NCBI GenBank assembly: GCA_045801465.1 | Contig: JBJMSU010000076.1 | Span: 1 to 6,307, forward strand | From: DATFWC01 sp045801465 | GTDB taxonomy: Bacteria > Pseudomonadota > Alphaproteobacteria > Rhizobiales > Xanthobacteraceae | Length of the DNA: 6,307 nucleotides | Reading direction: 5' to 3' | Part shown: positions 1 to 5,811 of the stretch, in pieces | How the letters are laid out: the number at the start of each line of letters is the position of its first letter | Numbering within the stretch: the stretch's first letter is position 1 | The notes under the pieces: generated by a model | Database searches by the model: none | Told to the model about the DNA's origin: nothing | The model's input: only the letters and a program-made list of their open reading frames with translations | Program-made: the position numbers and the translations under genes

Positions 1-84
1 ATCGCCCCCTCACCCGATTTGCTTCGCTTCGCAAGTGCTCCGCTCGCAAGTCGACCTCTCCCCGCACGCGGGGCGAGGTGGGGC
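1..84. repeat. Palindromic intergenic repeat (Bradyrhizobium-type), possibly also a terminator
   Basis: Positions 54-65 (ACCTCTCCCCGC) and 68-79 (GCGGGGCGAGGT) form a 12-bp stem with one mismatch (T59/C74) and a 2-base gap at the tip. Looser outer arms are a C-rich block at 4-14 (GCCCCCTCACC) and its approximate complement ending at 84. Between them the octamer TCGCAAGT occurs twice, at 29-36 and 44-51, 15 bases apart. From memory, elements of the pattern 'CCCTCACCC ... CTCCCCGC-n-GCGGGGAGAGG' are scattered between genes in Bradyrhizobium-like genomes. It lies just past the 3' end of the leftward cupin gene, so a role in transcription end or mRNA 3' stability is possible, although no clear T-run follows on that strand. 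The left edge may be cut by the window. Confidence 0.65.
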
Positions 85-112
85 AAGCGGCCCGGTCCGC
101 GTGTCACTAACG

Positions 113-454
113 TCACTTGGGCGGCGTCGAGACCGCCACCAGCATGGTGACGACGTCGTTGCCGCGATTGATGATCTCCCGGCTCTCGTTGGGGCCGATG
201 AAGCAGGAATCGTTCGCCTTGAGCACGGTCTCCTTGCCGTCGACGATGACGGTGAGCTCGCCCGCGATGATGACGTAGACCTTCTCGGTCGGCGAGGCAT
301 CCGGGCCGGCGCCGCCGCCGGGCAGGAAATGCGACAATCCCATCACGAATTGCTTGGGGCCGCCGGCCTCGGCGCCGAACAGGCGCAGCGAGGAATAATT
401 GCGGTGATTTGGAGCCTCGTAGGGCTTGGCCTCCTTGAAACGTTTGACCAGCAT
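113..454 (-). CDS. Small single-domain cupin protein
   Basis: This 113-residue protein is a single cupin beta-barrel, a usual size for small cupins. The barrel signature is visible around residues 45-66 (PGGG, then PTEKVY, then the turn AGEL) and 85-98 (FIGPNE ... INRG). Many cupins bind a metal through HxH...E in motif 1 and His in motif 2. Here the HxH place holds D52-A53-S54, only E57 (or K58) remains, and motif 2 has R92/E93 before the conserved N96. The canonical metal site therefore appears absent, which fits ligand binding or a helper role better than dioxygenase chemistry. The start was chosen because its ATG overlaps the upstream cyclase stop (TGATG) and follows a strong ribosome site in the cyclase tail. 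An upstream extension of the open frame runs antiparallel inside the cyclase and is not credible. It is probably co-transcribed with the cyclase. The substrate is unknown. Confidence 0.85.
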   Translation of the reverse strand: MLVKRFKEAKPYEAPNHRNYSSLRLFGAEAGGPKQFVMGLSHFLPGGGAGPDASPTEKVYVIIAGELTVIVDGKETVLKANDSCFIGPNESREIINRGNDVVTMLVAVSTPPK

Positions 455-1296
455 CAGAACTTCTCCCCCTTCTCGATGCGGTAGGCGCCCTTCGGGTCCG
501 TGATGGCGACGAGGCGCACGATGCAGCCGTCGCCGCGATCCCAGTTCCACGGAAAGTACGCGAAGGTGCAGCGCCGGCCGGTGACCTTGTCGATGTCGCC
601 GCCGACGTTCTCGATCCCGAGGATGCCGCTCTTGAACAGGATGCGGTGCACCGGCTCCCATTCGGGGAAATCCTGCTTCCAGTCGCGGCCGCCCGACCAC
701 TCGCGGTACTCCTCGGCGAGATGCGGATGCAGCGGCCCGTTACGCTGCGGCCCGATGGCGGTGGCGAGCGGATGGTCATTGGCCTGGGTGTCGTGGCCGA
801 CCACCTTGACCTTCTTCTCCACGAACCACTTGCCGGCCGACGGCACGAAGCCGGGCGCACGGCAGAAATAATCTTCGCTGTCCTCGTAGAACTTGTGCCA
901 GCCAGTGTTGACGATCACCACGTCGCGCGGGCGCACCACCTTGCCGGCAGCCTTCTCCAGGTCGTCATAGGTGATGGATTCCCATTTCTTCTTCGGGATC
1001 GAGACGACGATGCCGGAGCCGAAGAAATGCGGCAGCGGCACCTCGTCGATGAACGGCGCGCCCTCAACGACATGGCCCGGCGCATCGATATGGGTGGTAT
1101 TGTGCATGCTGGTGGTGATGCGCTGCGACAGCACGCCCGACTTGGCCATGTAGTGGATCCGCTCGATCTTGACGTCTTCGAAGTACGGCCAGTTGGGAGA
1201 CTGATAGCCGAACCGGTGCGACAGGTTCACGAACTCCAGCCCCATGCTGTTGTTGGTGTTTTCTTCGAACGTCACGCCGCGAATTTTCTTCGCCAC
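454..1296 (-). CDS. Cyclase-family (kynurenine formamidase-like fold) metal-dependent hydrolase
   Basis: This 280-residue protein belongs to the cyclase family (Pfam PF04199), which includes kynurenine formamidase and isatin hydrolase. These enzymes cleave amides, lactams or similar bonds with a divalent metal. The family motif HxGTHxDxPxH is at residues 65-75 as H65, T68, H69, D71, P73, H75, with Thr67 in place of the usual Gly. Further candidate active-site residues are GHDT at 167-170 followed by D174-H175, then H190/H192, and E229 in GIENVGGD. It is longer than the roughly 210-residue bacterial KynB, with extra sequence at about residues 135-215, so it is probably not KynB itself. No signal peptide is seen, so it is likely cytoplasmic. 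The start is GTG, supported by an AAGGGGAGG site 8 bases upstream; Met18 is a weaker alternative. It lies downstream of the IclR gene on the same strand and overlaps the cupin by one base. The substrate is unknown. Confidence 0.9.
   Translation of the reverse strand: MAKKIRGVTFEENTNNSMGLEFVNLSHRFGYQSPNWPYFEDVKIERIHYMAKSGVLSQRITTSMHNTTHIDAPGHVVEGAPFIDEVPLPHFFGSGIVVSIPKKKWESITYDDLEKAAGKVVRPRDVVIVNTGWHKFYEDSEDYFCRAPGFVPSAGKWFVEKKVKVVGHDTQANDHPLATAIGPQRNGPLHPHLAEEYREWSGGRDWKQDFPEWEPVHRILFKSGILGIENVGGDIDKVTGRRCTFAYFPWNWDRGDGCIVRLVAITDPKGAYRIEKGEKF
463..471 (-). promoter_or_regulatory. Ribosome binding site of the cupin gene inside the cyclase 3' end
   Basis: On the minus strand this reads AAGGGGGAG and lies 8 bases before the cupin ATG. 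The same bases encode part of the cyclase C-terminus (EKGEKF). With the TGATG stop/start overlap it implies translational coupling, and it fixes the cupin start at 454. Confidence 0.7.
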
Positions 1297-1304
1297 GGCA
1301 CCGA

Positions 1305-1313
1305 CCTCCCCTT
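1305..1313 (-). promoter_or_regulatory. Strong ribosome binding site for the cyclase GTG start
   Basis: On the minus strand this reads AAGGGGAGG, a near-perfect Shine-Dalgarno sequence 8 bases before GTG at 1296. It supports the GTG start over the internal ATG at codon 18. Confidence 0.75.
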
Positions 1314-1341
1314 CTCGTCCGGGACTACGCCCGGTTGGCCC

Positions 1342-1365
1342 ACGATATGGTACGTTAGGTATCGT
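1342..1365. promoter_or_regulatory. Inverted repeat upstream of the cyclase, candidate operator/promoter region
   Basis: ACGATA (1342-1347) and TATCGT (1360-1365) are perfect 6-base inverted arms around 12 bases. Within it, ATATGGTAC (1345-1353) matches ATACGGTAC (2222-2230) in the divergent gap at 8 of 9 positions; read on the minus strand these are GTACCATAT and GTACCGTAT. The site lies in the 112-base gap between the IclR stop and the cyclase start, 46 bases before the GTG. It suggests that the cyclase-cupin pair has its own IclR-controlled promoter rather than relying only on read-through. No convincing -35/-10 pair is visible. Regulator binding is inference. Confidence 0.4.
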
Positions 1366-1408
1366 AAAACGGTCACACGCGCGCCTCGCCGGCGCAAGCA
1401 GATCACCA

Positions 1409-2179
1409 TCACGCCGCCGCCGCGCTCAAATGCATGTCGAGCGCCTGCTTGGTGGCGAGCAGGCGCTCGGCAATCTGCGCTTGACGGTCATAGAACCGCT
1501 GCGCCGGGACTGGCACCGAGATGGCAATCGAATTGCCCAGCATGTCGCGCATCGCCACGCCGGCCGCGCAGATGCCGAGCGTATGCTCCTCACGATCGAA
1601 GGCGACGCCGGAGCGGCGCACGGACGTGAGGTCGTCGATGAGGTCGTTGAGGCGGATGAGCGTCTTCGGCGTGCGCCGCTCGTAGGACTGTCCGATCAGG
1701 CGCTCGATGGCGCCGCGGTCGAGCTCGGCCAGATAGGCCTTGCCGTTCGCCGTGCAGTAAAGGGGAAACGTTTCGCCGACGGCCGAGACGGTGCGCAGCC
1801 GCTGCGGCCCGATCACCTGGTCGATGAAAACGAGGTGATCCTTCTTCACGGTCGCGAGGTCGACGGTCTCATGCAGCTCGTTCGACAGCTTGGTGAGGAA
1901 CGGCCGCGCCACCGAGACGAAGTCCGTGCGCACCGATGCGGCGAGGCGGAGAATGGTCGGCCCGAGGCGGACACGACCATTGGGCGAAGCGGCCATCACC
2001 AGCTTCTCGGCCAGCAGCGCCGCCACGATGCGTTGCACGGTCGAACGCGCGAGACCGACGCGCTGGGCGATCTGGCCGAGGCTCAAGCCGGCCGTTTCCT
2101 CCTCGAGCGCGCGCAGGATCGCGGCGGCGCGCGCGATCACCTGCACCTGGCTCTTCTCGCTCGTGACCCGCTGGTCCAT
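1409..2179 (-). CDS. IclR-family transcriptional regulator
   Basis: At 256 residues this is the usual IclR length. Residues about 13-75 form the N-terminal winged helix-turn-helix: LSLGQIAQRVGLARSTVQR (33-50 region) is the helix-turn-helix, followed by a wing ending in RVRLGP. Residues about 90-250 are the effector-binding IclR domain, with the typical LYCTANGKAYLA (140-151) and GVAFDREEH ... GVAMRD (191-212) segments. Such regulators bind a small, often aromatic or carboxylic, metabolite and control adjacent catabolic genes. It is transcribed away from the decarboxylase gene and towards the cyclase and cupin, so it probably controls both sides and itself. The ATG at 2179 has only a weak site upstream (ACAGG), but it gives the expected short N-terminal tail before the helix-turn-helix. 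Whether it activates or represses cannot be told. Confidence 0.92.
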   Translation of the reverse strand: MDQRVTSEKSQVQVIARAAAILRALEEETAGLSLGQIAQRVGLARSTVQRIVAALLAEKLVMAASPNGRVRLGPTILRLAASVRTDFVSVARPFLTKLSNELHETVDLATVKKDHLVFIDQVIGPQRLRTVSAVGETFPLYCTANGKAYLAELDRGAIERLIGQSYERRTPKTLIRLNDLIDDLTSVRRSGVAFDREEHTLGICAAGVAMRDMLGNSIAISVPVPAQRFYDRQAQIAERLLATKQALDMHLSAAAA

Positions 2180-2201
2180 TGGGTTGCAGCCTGTTTCGCT
2201 C

Positions 2202-2234
2202 TTTAGTACAGACGAACCAGAATACGGTACAAAA
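2202..2234. promoter_or_regulatory. Divergent promoter region with imperfect inverted repeat, candidate IclR operator
   Basis: TTTAGTAC (2202-2209) and GTACAAAA (2227-2234, TTTTGTAC on the other strand) are inverted arms matching at 7 of 8 bases, separated by 17 bases. They sit in the 79-base gap between the divergent IclR and decarboxylase starts, the AT-richest part of this neighbourhood. The right arm overlaps ATACGGTAC (2222-2230), which recurs in front of the cyclase. Promoter boxes are weak: TTGCAG (2184-2189) with TACAGA (2207-2212), 17 bases apart, could serve the rightward genes, placing the left arm over the -10. Binding by the neighbouring IclR protein is inference from position and symmetry. 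Confidence 0.45.
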
Positions 2235-2258
2235 TCCGGGAAGGGAACGGGGGCGTCG

Positions 2259-3215
2259 ATGGTTCAGAAGATCGCTCTGGAAGAGCACTTCCTGTGCCCC
2301 GGCCTGGAGGATTATTGGAACAGCACCGTCGAGGACGTCCCGCCCGAAGTCCGCACGCGTTTGCTGGCGCGGCTCTCCGACTTCGGCGACATGCGCCTCG
2401 AAACGATGGACAAGGCCGGCATCGCCCGCGCCGTCCTTTCCGTGTCCGGCCCCGGCGTCCAGGTCGAGCGCGACGCGCAGACCGCCATCCGCAAAGCGCG
2501 CGAGGCGAACGACCTCCTGGCGCGCGAGATCCAGAAGCGGCCGAACCGCTATGCCGGTCTCGGGCATCTGCCCATGCAGGAGGCCGCTGCCGCCGCGGAC
2601 GAGCTCGAGCGCTGCATGCAGGACCTGAAGTTCTGCGGCGCCATGATCAACGGCCACACCAACGGGCAATATCTCGATCACCCGTCGCTCCATCCGTTCT
2701 GGGAGCGGGCACAGGCGCTCGGCGCCCCGATCTATCTGCATCCCACCGATCCGGTGGCGACGAGTCCGGCGCTCGCCGGCCGCAAGGAGCTCCGCCGCGC
2801 GACCTGGGAATGGGGCGTGGAGACCGGCTCGCACGCGCTTCGCCTCGTGTTCTCAGGCCTGTTCGACCGCTTTCCGCAGGCGCAGCTCGTGCTCGGCCAT
2901 CTCGGCGAGACGCTGCCGTTCCTGCTCTGGCGCTTCGACAGCCGCGCCAAGCTGTACGGGGTCAAGCTGGCGAAAAGCCCGTCCGCGTACATCAAAAGCA
3001 ACATCGTGGTGACGACGTCGGGCATGTGCGCGGCGGAGCCGCTGACCTGCACGATCGGCGCGCTGGGTCCCGACCGTGTCATGTTCGCGGCCGATTACCC
3101 GTTCGAATCGGCCGAAGAGGCGGCGCATTTCATCGACGGCGTCGCGCTCGATGCGCAGGTGCGCAGCGACATCTGCTTCAACAACGCCGCGCGCACTTTC
3201 CGCTTGCCCGGTTGA
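2259..3215 (+). CDS. Amidohydrolase-2 family decarboxylase, gamma-resorcylate decarboxylase-like
   Basis: This 318-residue TIM-barrel protein belongs to the amidohydrolase-2 / ACMSD family (PF04909), which mostly performs non-oxidative decarboxylation of aromatic or muconate-type acids with a bound Zn or Mn. From memory it resembles gamma-resorcylate (2,6-dihydroxybenzoate) decarboxylase from start to end: ALEEHF at the N-terminus, then IYLHP, LGHLGE, LWRFD and AADYPFES. The expected metal and catalytic residues are present: E8 and H10 (EEHF), H161, H214 with E217, and D279, spaced as in that enzyme (E8, H10, H164, H218, E221, D287). R225 in LWRFD is also kept. The start ATG follows an AAGGGA/GGGGG purine stretch; a longer upstream frame would run antisense through the IclR gene. 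It is first in the rightward group, 4 bases before the dehydrogenase. A hydroxybenzoate-like substrate is likely but unproven; the related 5-carboxyvanillate decarboxylase type is an alternative. Confidence 0.92.
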   Translation: MVQKIALEEHFLCPGLEDYWNSTVEDVPPEVRTRLLARLSDFGDMRLETMDKAGIARAVLSVSGPGVQVERDAQTAIRKAREANDLLAREIQKRPNRYAGLGHLPMQEAAAAADELERCMQDLKFCGAMINGHTNGQYLDHPSLHPFWERAQALGAPIYLHPTDPVATSPALAGRKELRRATWEWGVETGSHALRLVFSGLFDRFPQAQLVLGHLGETLPFLLWRFDSRAKLYGVKLAKSPSAYIKSNIVVTTSGMCAAEPLTCTIGALGPDRVMFAADYPFESAEEAAHFIDGVALDAQVRSDICFNNAARTFRLPG

Positions 3216-3219
3216 GCCG

Positions 3220-4173
3220 ATGAGCGTCAGCGTCCTGGTGCTGGATGGCCATGCCGACATGTACGCGGAGCATTTGACGAAGGAGTTTCCCGGGCTGCGG
3301 GTGCACACCGCCGCGAGCCTCGACGAGCTGCCCGACGACCTCTCGCCGATCGACGTGCTGGTGAGCTTCGGGGTCGCGGTCAACGACGACGTGCTGACCC
3401 GGCTCACAAACCTGAAATGGATCCAGTCGCTGGCGACCGGCGTCGATCATTTCCTGCGCAACCCTGCGCTTCGCCCCTCGGTGCTCATCACCAGCGGGCG
3501 CGGCATTCACGGGCCGATGATGCGTGAGATGGCCGCCTTCCTGATGCTCTGTCTCAGCCACAACGTATTGCGCCAGACCGAGGATCAGAAAGCCCATCGC
3601 TGGGAACGCCGCCTGTGGACCTTGCTGTACGAGAAGACGGCCGTCGTGGTCGGCCTCGGCGTCTCCGGCATCGCCATCGGCGAGCTCATGGGCGCGCTCG
3701 GCATGAAGGTGATCGGCGTCACCCGCACCATCCGCGAGGTCGCCGGCTTCGCCGCGATGATGCCGACAGACCGGCTGATCGAAGCCGCGGCGGCCGCCGA
3801 CTATCTCATCAACGTGCTCCCCGCGAACCCAGAAAACATCGGCCTGTTCAGCCGCGAGGTCTTCGCCGCCATGAAGCCCACCGCCTTCTTCATCAACATC
3901 GGGCGCGGCGAAACCGTCGACGAGACGGCGCTGATCGACTGCCTGCGGGCAAAACGCATCGCCGGCGCCGCGCTGGACGTGTTCGCGACGCGGCCCTTGC
4001 CGCCTTCAAGTCCTTTGTGGGACATGCCCAACGTGGTCATTACCCCGCATATCGGCGGCTACGTTGCCGAGTACGAGCGCTACGTGATGCCCATCGTGAT
4101 CGACAACATGCGTCAGTTCCTGGCCGGGCGGCCCGAGGCGATGCGCAACGTGGTGCGCCGCCCACCGGCGTAG
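3220..4173 (+). CDS. D-isomer-specific 2-hydroxyacid dehydrogenase (2-oxoacid reductase), atypical active site
   Basis: This 317-residue protein is of normal length for the D-2-hydroxyacid dehydrogenase family, which interconverts 2-oxoacids and D-2-hydroxyacids with NAD(P)(H). Residues about 1-100 and 285-317 form the catalytic domain (ATGVDHF at 72-78, RGIHGPMMREM at 94-104), and about 101-284 the Rossmann domain with GLGVSG at 145-150. After the second strand the sequence is T168-R169 rather than an acidic residue, which hints at NADPH preference. Catalytic R229 (NIGRG) and H277 (TPHIGG) are present, but the usual catalytic Glu in the DVFxxEPLP motif is Arg258 (codon CGG at 3991-3993). Activity may be altered. 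The gene begins 4 bases after the decarboxylase stop, so the two are almost certainly one transcript, although the ribosome site is weak and coupling is likely. The substrate is unknown. Confidence 0.92.
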   Translation: MSVSVLVLDGHADMYAEHLTKEFPGLRVHTAASLDELPDDLSPIDVLVSFGVAVNDDVLTRLTNLKWIQSLATGVDHFLRNPALRPSVLITSGRGIHGPMMREMAAFLMLCLSHNVLRQTEDQKAHRWERRLWTLLYEKTAVVVGLGVSGIAIGELMGALGMKVIGVTRTIREVAGFAAMMPTDRLIEAAAAADYLINVLPANPENIGLFSREVFAAMKPTAFFINIGRGETVDETALIDCLRAKRIAGAALDVFATRPLPPSSPLWDMPNVVITPHIGGYVAEYERYVMPIVIDNMRQFLAGRPEAMRNVVRRPPA

Positions 4174-4234
4174 CCGGTTTTGCCGGCGGCAGGTTTTCTA
4201 GTAATTGGAATGCCAAAATGAGACGATCAGGGCC

Positions 4235-5065
4235 ATGCGCGTGACAACTGATCCGGCATCGGGAGGCGTCGAGACGGCGGGCATGTCGCAGATCGTCATC
4301 GAAGGCGTCAGGCATCAATACCGGCCGCCGCGCGGGAAACCGGTGCTCGCGCTCGAGGACGTGTCGCTCTCGGTGGGGACGCGCGAATTCGTGGCGCTGC
4401 TCGGTCCGTCCGGCTGCGGGAAGTCCACGCTCCTCTATCTCATGGGCGGCTTCCTGCCGATCGAGACGGGGCGGATCCTGATCGACGGCAAGCCAGTCGC
4501 CGGCCCCGGGCCGGACCGCGGCATCGTCTTCCAGCATTTCGCGCTGTTCCCGTGGAAGACGGTGCGCGCCAACATCCTCTATGGGCTCGAGCGCCAAGGC
4601 ATGAAGCGGGCGCTACGGGAAAAACGCGCGCAGGACTTCATCGACCTGGTCGGTCTCACCGGGTTCGAGGACAGCTTTCCCTCGCAGCTCTCCGGCGGCA
4701 TGAAGCAGCGCACCGCGCTCGCGCGCACGCTCGCCTTCGATCCGAAAATCCTGCTGATGGACGAGCCGTTCGGCGCGCTCGACGCGCAGACCCGCAGCCT
4801 GATGCAGGGCGAGCTCCTCGGCATCTGGCAACGCACGCCCAAGACCGTGATCTTCGTGACGCACGACGTGCAGGAAGCCGTCTACCTCGCCGAGCGCGTG
4901 TTCGTCATGTCGGCGCGGCCCGGTCGCATCAAGGCCATCGTCGACACGCGGTTCGAGAAGGACGCGCACGTGTTCAGGACGCCGGCCTTCGTCGAAAAGG
5001 TGGACGAGATCTGGACGCTGGTGCGCGAGGAGGCCATCAAGGCGCAGGGAACGCGGGCGTCGTGA
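4235..5065 (+). CDS. ABC transporter ATP-binding protein, NitT/TauT (SsuB/TauB-like) family
   Basis: This cytoplasmic ATPase subunit powers an importer. Counting from ATG 4235 it has 276 residues. All nucleotide-binding motifs are intact: Walker A GPSGCGKST (57-65), Q-loop Q100, signature LSGGMKQR (152-159), Walker B ILLMDEP (172-178), D-loop ALDA (181-184) and H-loop H210. HFALFPWKTVRANILYGL after the Q-loop and ARPGRI near 227-232 are typical of the nitrate/sulfonate/taurine group. The start is uncertain: TTG 4205, ATG 4235 and ATG 4283 are in frame, none with an ideal ribosome site. ATG 4283 gives the family-typical N-terminus (MSQIVIEGV), while ATG 4235 is preceded by AGGG. It lies 61 bases after the dehydrogenase and overlaps permease 1 by 4 bases (GTGA). 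The substrate of this family cannot be deduced from the ATPase. Confidence 0.92.
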   Translation: MRVTTDPASGGVETAGMSQIVIEGVRHQYRPPRGKPVLALEDVSLSVGTREFVALLGPSGCGKSTLLYLMGGFLPIETGRILIDGKPVAGPGPDRGIVFQHFALFPWKTVRANILYGLERQGMKRALREKRAQDFIDLVGLTGFEDSFPSQLSGGMKQRTALARTLAFDPKILLMDEPFGALDAQTRSLMQGELLGIWQRTPKTVIFVTHDVQEAVYLAERVFVMSARPGRIKAIVDTRFEKDAHVFRTPAFVEKVDEIWTLVREEAIKAQGTRAS

Positions 5066-5811
5066 AAACCTTCATGCGCTATCTGCCGCTTCTCCTCCTG
5101 GCGCTGGCGTGGGAGGCGATCGCGCAGCTCGGGCTCGTGTCCGCGCAGGCGCTGCCGCCGCTGTCGAGCGTCGTGGTTGCATGGATCGATCTCATCAAGA
5201 GCGGCGAGCTCGTCGGCAATGGCGCCTCGTCGCTCTATCGCGCCGCCGCGGGCCTCGGCCTCTCGATCGTGGTCGGGACGGTGCTCGGCATCCTGATGGC
5301 GTGGTGGCGGCCGGTGAATGCGCTGCTGAGCCCGATCGTCGAGGTGTTCTACCCGATGCCGAAGTCGGCCCTCATCCCGGTGACGGTGCTGTGGCTCGGC
5401 TTCGGCGACGGCTCGAAAATCCTGCTGATCTTCCTCGGCTGCATGCTGCCCGTCACCATCGGGGCGTTCAACGGCGCGCGCTCCAGCGACCAGGCGCTGG
5501 TGTGGTCGGCGCGCAGCATGGGGGCCAACCGCACGCGCATGCTCATCGACGTGGTGCTGCCCAGCGCCATGCCGGAATTGCTCAACGGCATCCGCACCGC
5601 GCTCGCGCTCTCCTTCATCCTGCTGGTGAGCTCCGAGCTGATCGTGGCGCGCCAGGGCTTCGGCTATCTGATCGGCTTCCTCGGCGCCAACGGCTCCTAC
5701 GAGCCGATGTTCGCCGTGGTGCTCACCGTGGCGTTCCTCGGCTTCGCGGCCGACCGCGTCTACCAGGTGATCGTACGGAGGGCGCTCCTGTGGCGCGAGC
5801 AGAGCGCATGA
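5062..5811 (+). CDS. ABC transporter permease 1, NitT/TauT (SsuC/TauC-like) family
   Basis: This inner-membrane channel subunit has 249 residues, the normal size for the BPD_transp_1 family (PF00528). Hydrophobic segments are visible at about 7-25, 63-82, 105-131, 180-195 and 214-232. The EAA loop that docks on the ATPase is at about 149-167 (ARSMGANRTRMLIDVVLP, with G154, L166 and P167 conserved). FYPMPKSALIPVTVLWLGFG at 96-115 is a family hallmark. The GTG start overlaps the ATPase stop (GTGA, 4 bases); ATG 5074 is an alternative giving four fewer residues. Its stop overlaps the start of a second permease. The two permeases share the same architecture but differ in sequence, suggesting a heterodimeric channel. 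Confidence 0.92.
   Translation: MKTFMRYLPLLLLALAWEAIAQLGLVSAQALPPLSSVVVAWIDLIKSGELVGNGASSLYRAAAGLGLSIVVGTVLGILMAWWRPVNALLSPIVEVFYPMPKSALIPVTVLWLGFGDGSKILLIFLGCMLPVTIGAFNGARSSDQALVWSARSMGANRTRMLIDVVLPSAMPELLNGIRTALALSFILLVSSELIVARQGFGYLIGFLGANGSYEPMFAVVLTVAFLGFAADRVYQVIVRRALLWREQSA

Noticed and set aside
1381..1395. Hairpin GCGCC-TCGCC-GGCGC just after the IclR stop, considered as a terminator
   Set aside because: The stem is 5 bp with no adjacent T-run on the transcribed strand, which is common by chance at this GC content.
35..2206. Long open frames on the plus strand opposite the cupin, cyclase and IclR genes (for example 646-1629 and 1244-2206)
   Set aside because: They are antisense to genes with clear family motifs, have Arg/Ala/His-rich low-information translations and match no family I know. 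Such frames are expected in GC-rich DNA.
1890..2258. N-terminal extension of the decarboxylase upstream of ATG 2259
   Set aside because: It would run antisense through the IclR gene and its promoter. The family N-terminus (ALEEHF near residue 6) begins right after ATG 2259.
1869..2834. A 321-codon minus-strand frame spanning the divergent gap and the decarboxylase gene
   Set aside because: It crosses the 5' part of IclR in another frame and is antisense to a motif-complete decarboxylase, so it is a shadow.
2294..3223. A 309-codon plus-strand frame within the decarboxylase, and similar frames within the dehydrogenase (3615-4244) and ATPase (from 4552)
   Set aside because: These are alternate-frame shadows with Arg/Pro-rich translations. 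The true frames carry the catalytic motifs.
4164..4187. Two short overlapping hairpins (ACCGG-CGTAG-CCGGT and GCCGG-TTTTG-CCGGC) at the dehydrogenase stop, considered as a terminator
   Set aside because: The stems are only 5 bp and mutually exclusive. The TTTT that follows is displaced by GGCAGG, which is too weak to call in GC-rich DNA.
4174..4234. A promoter for the ABC genes in the 61-base gap, including the small palindrome TTGG-AATG-CCAA at 4205-4216
   Set aside because: No -35/-10 pair with acceptable spacing was found, and 4-bp arms are not significant. The ABC genes may simply be read through from the dehydrogenase.
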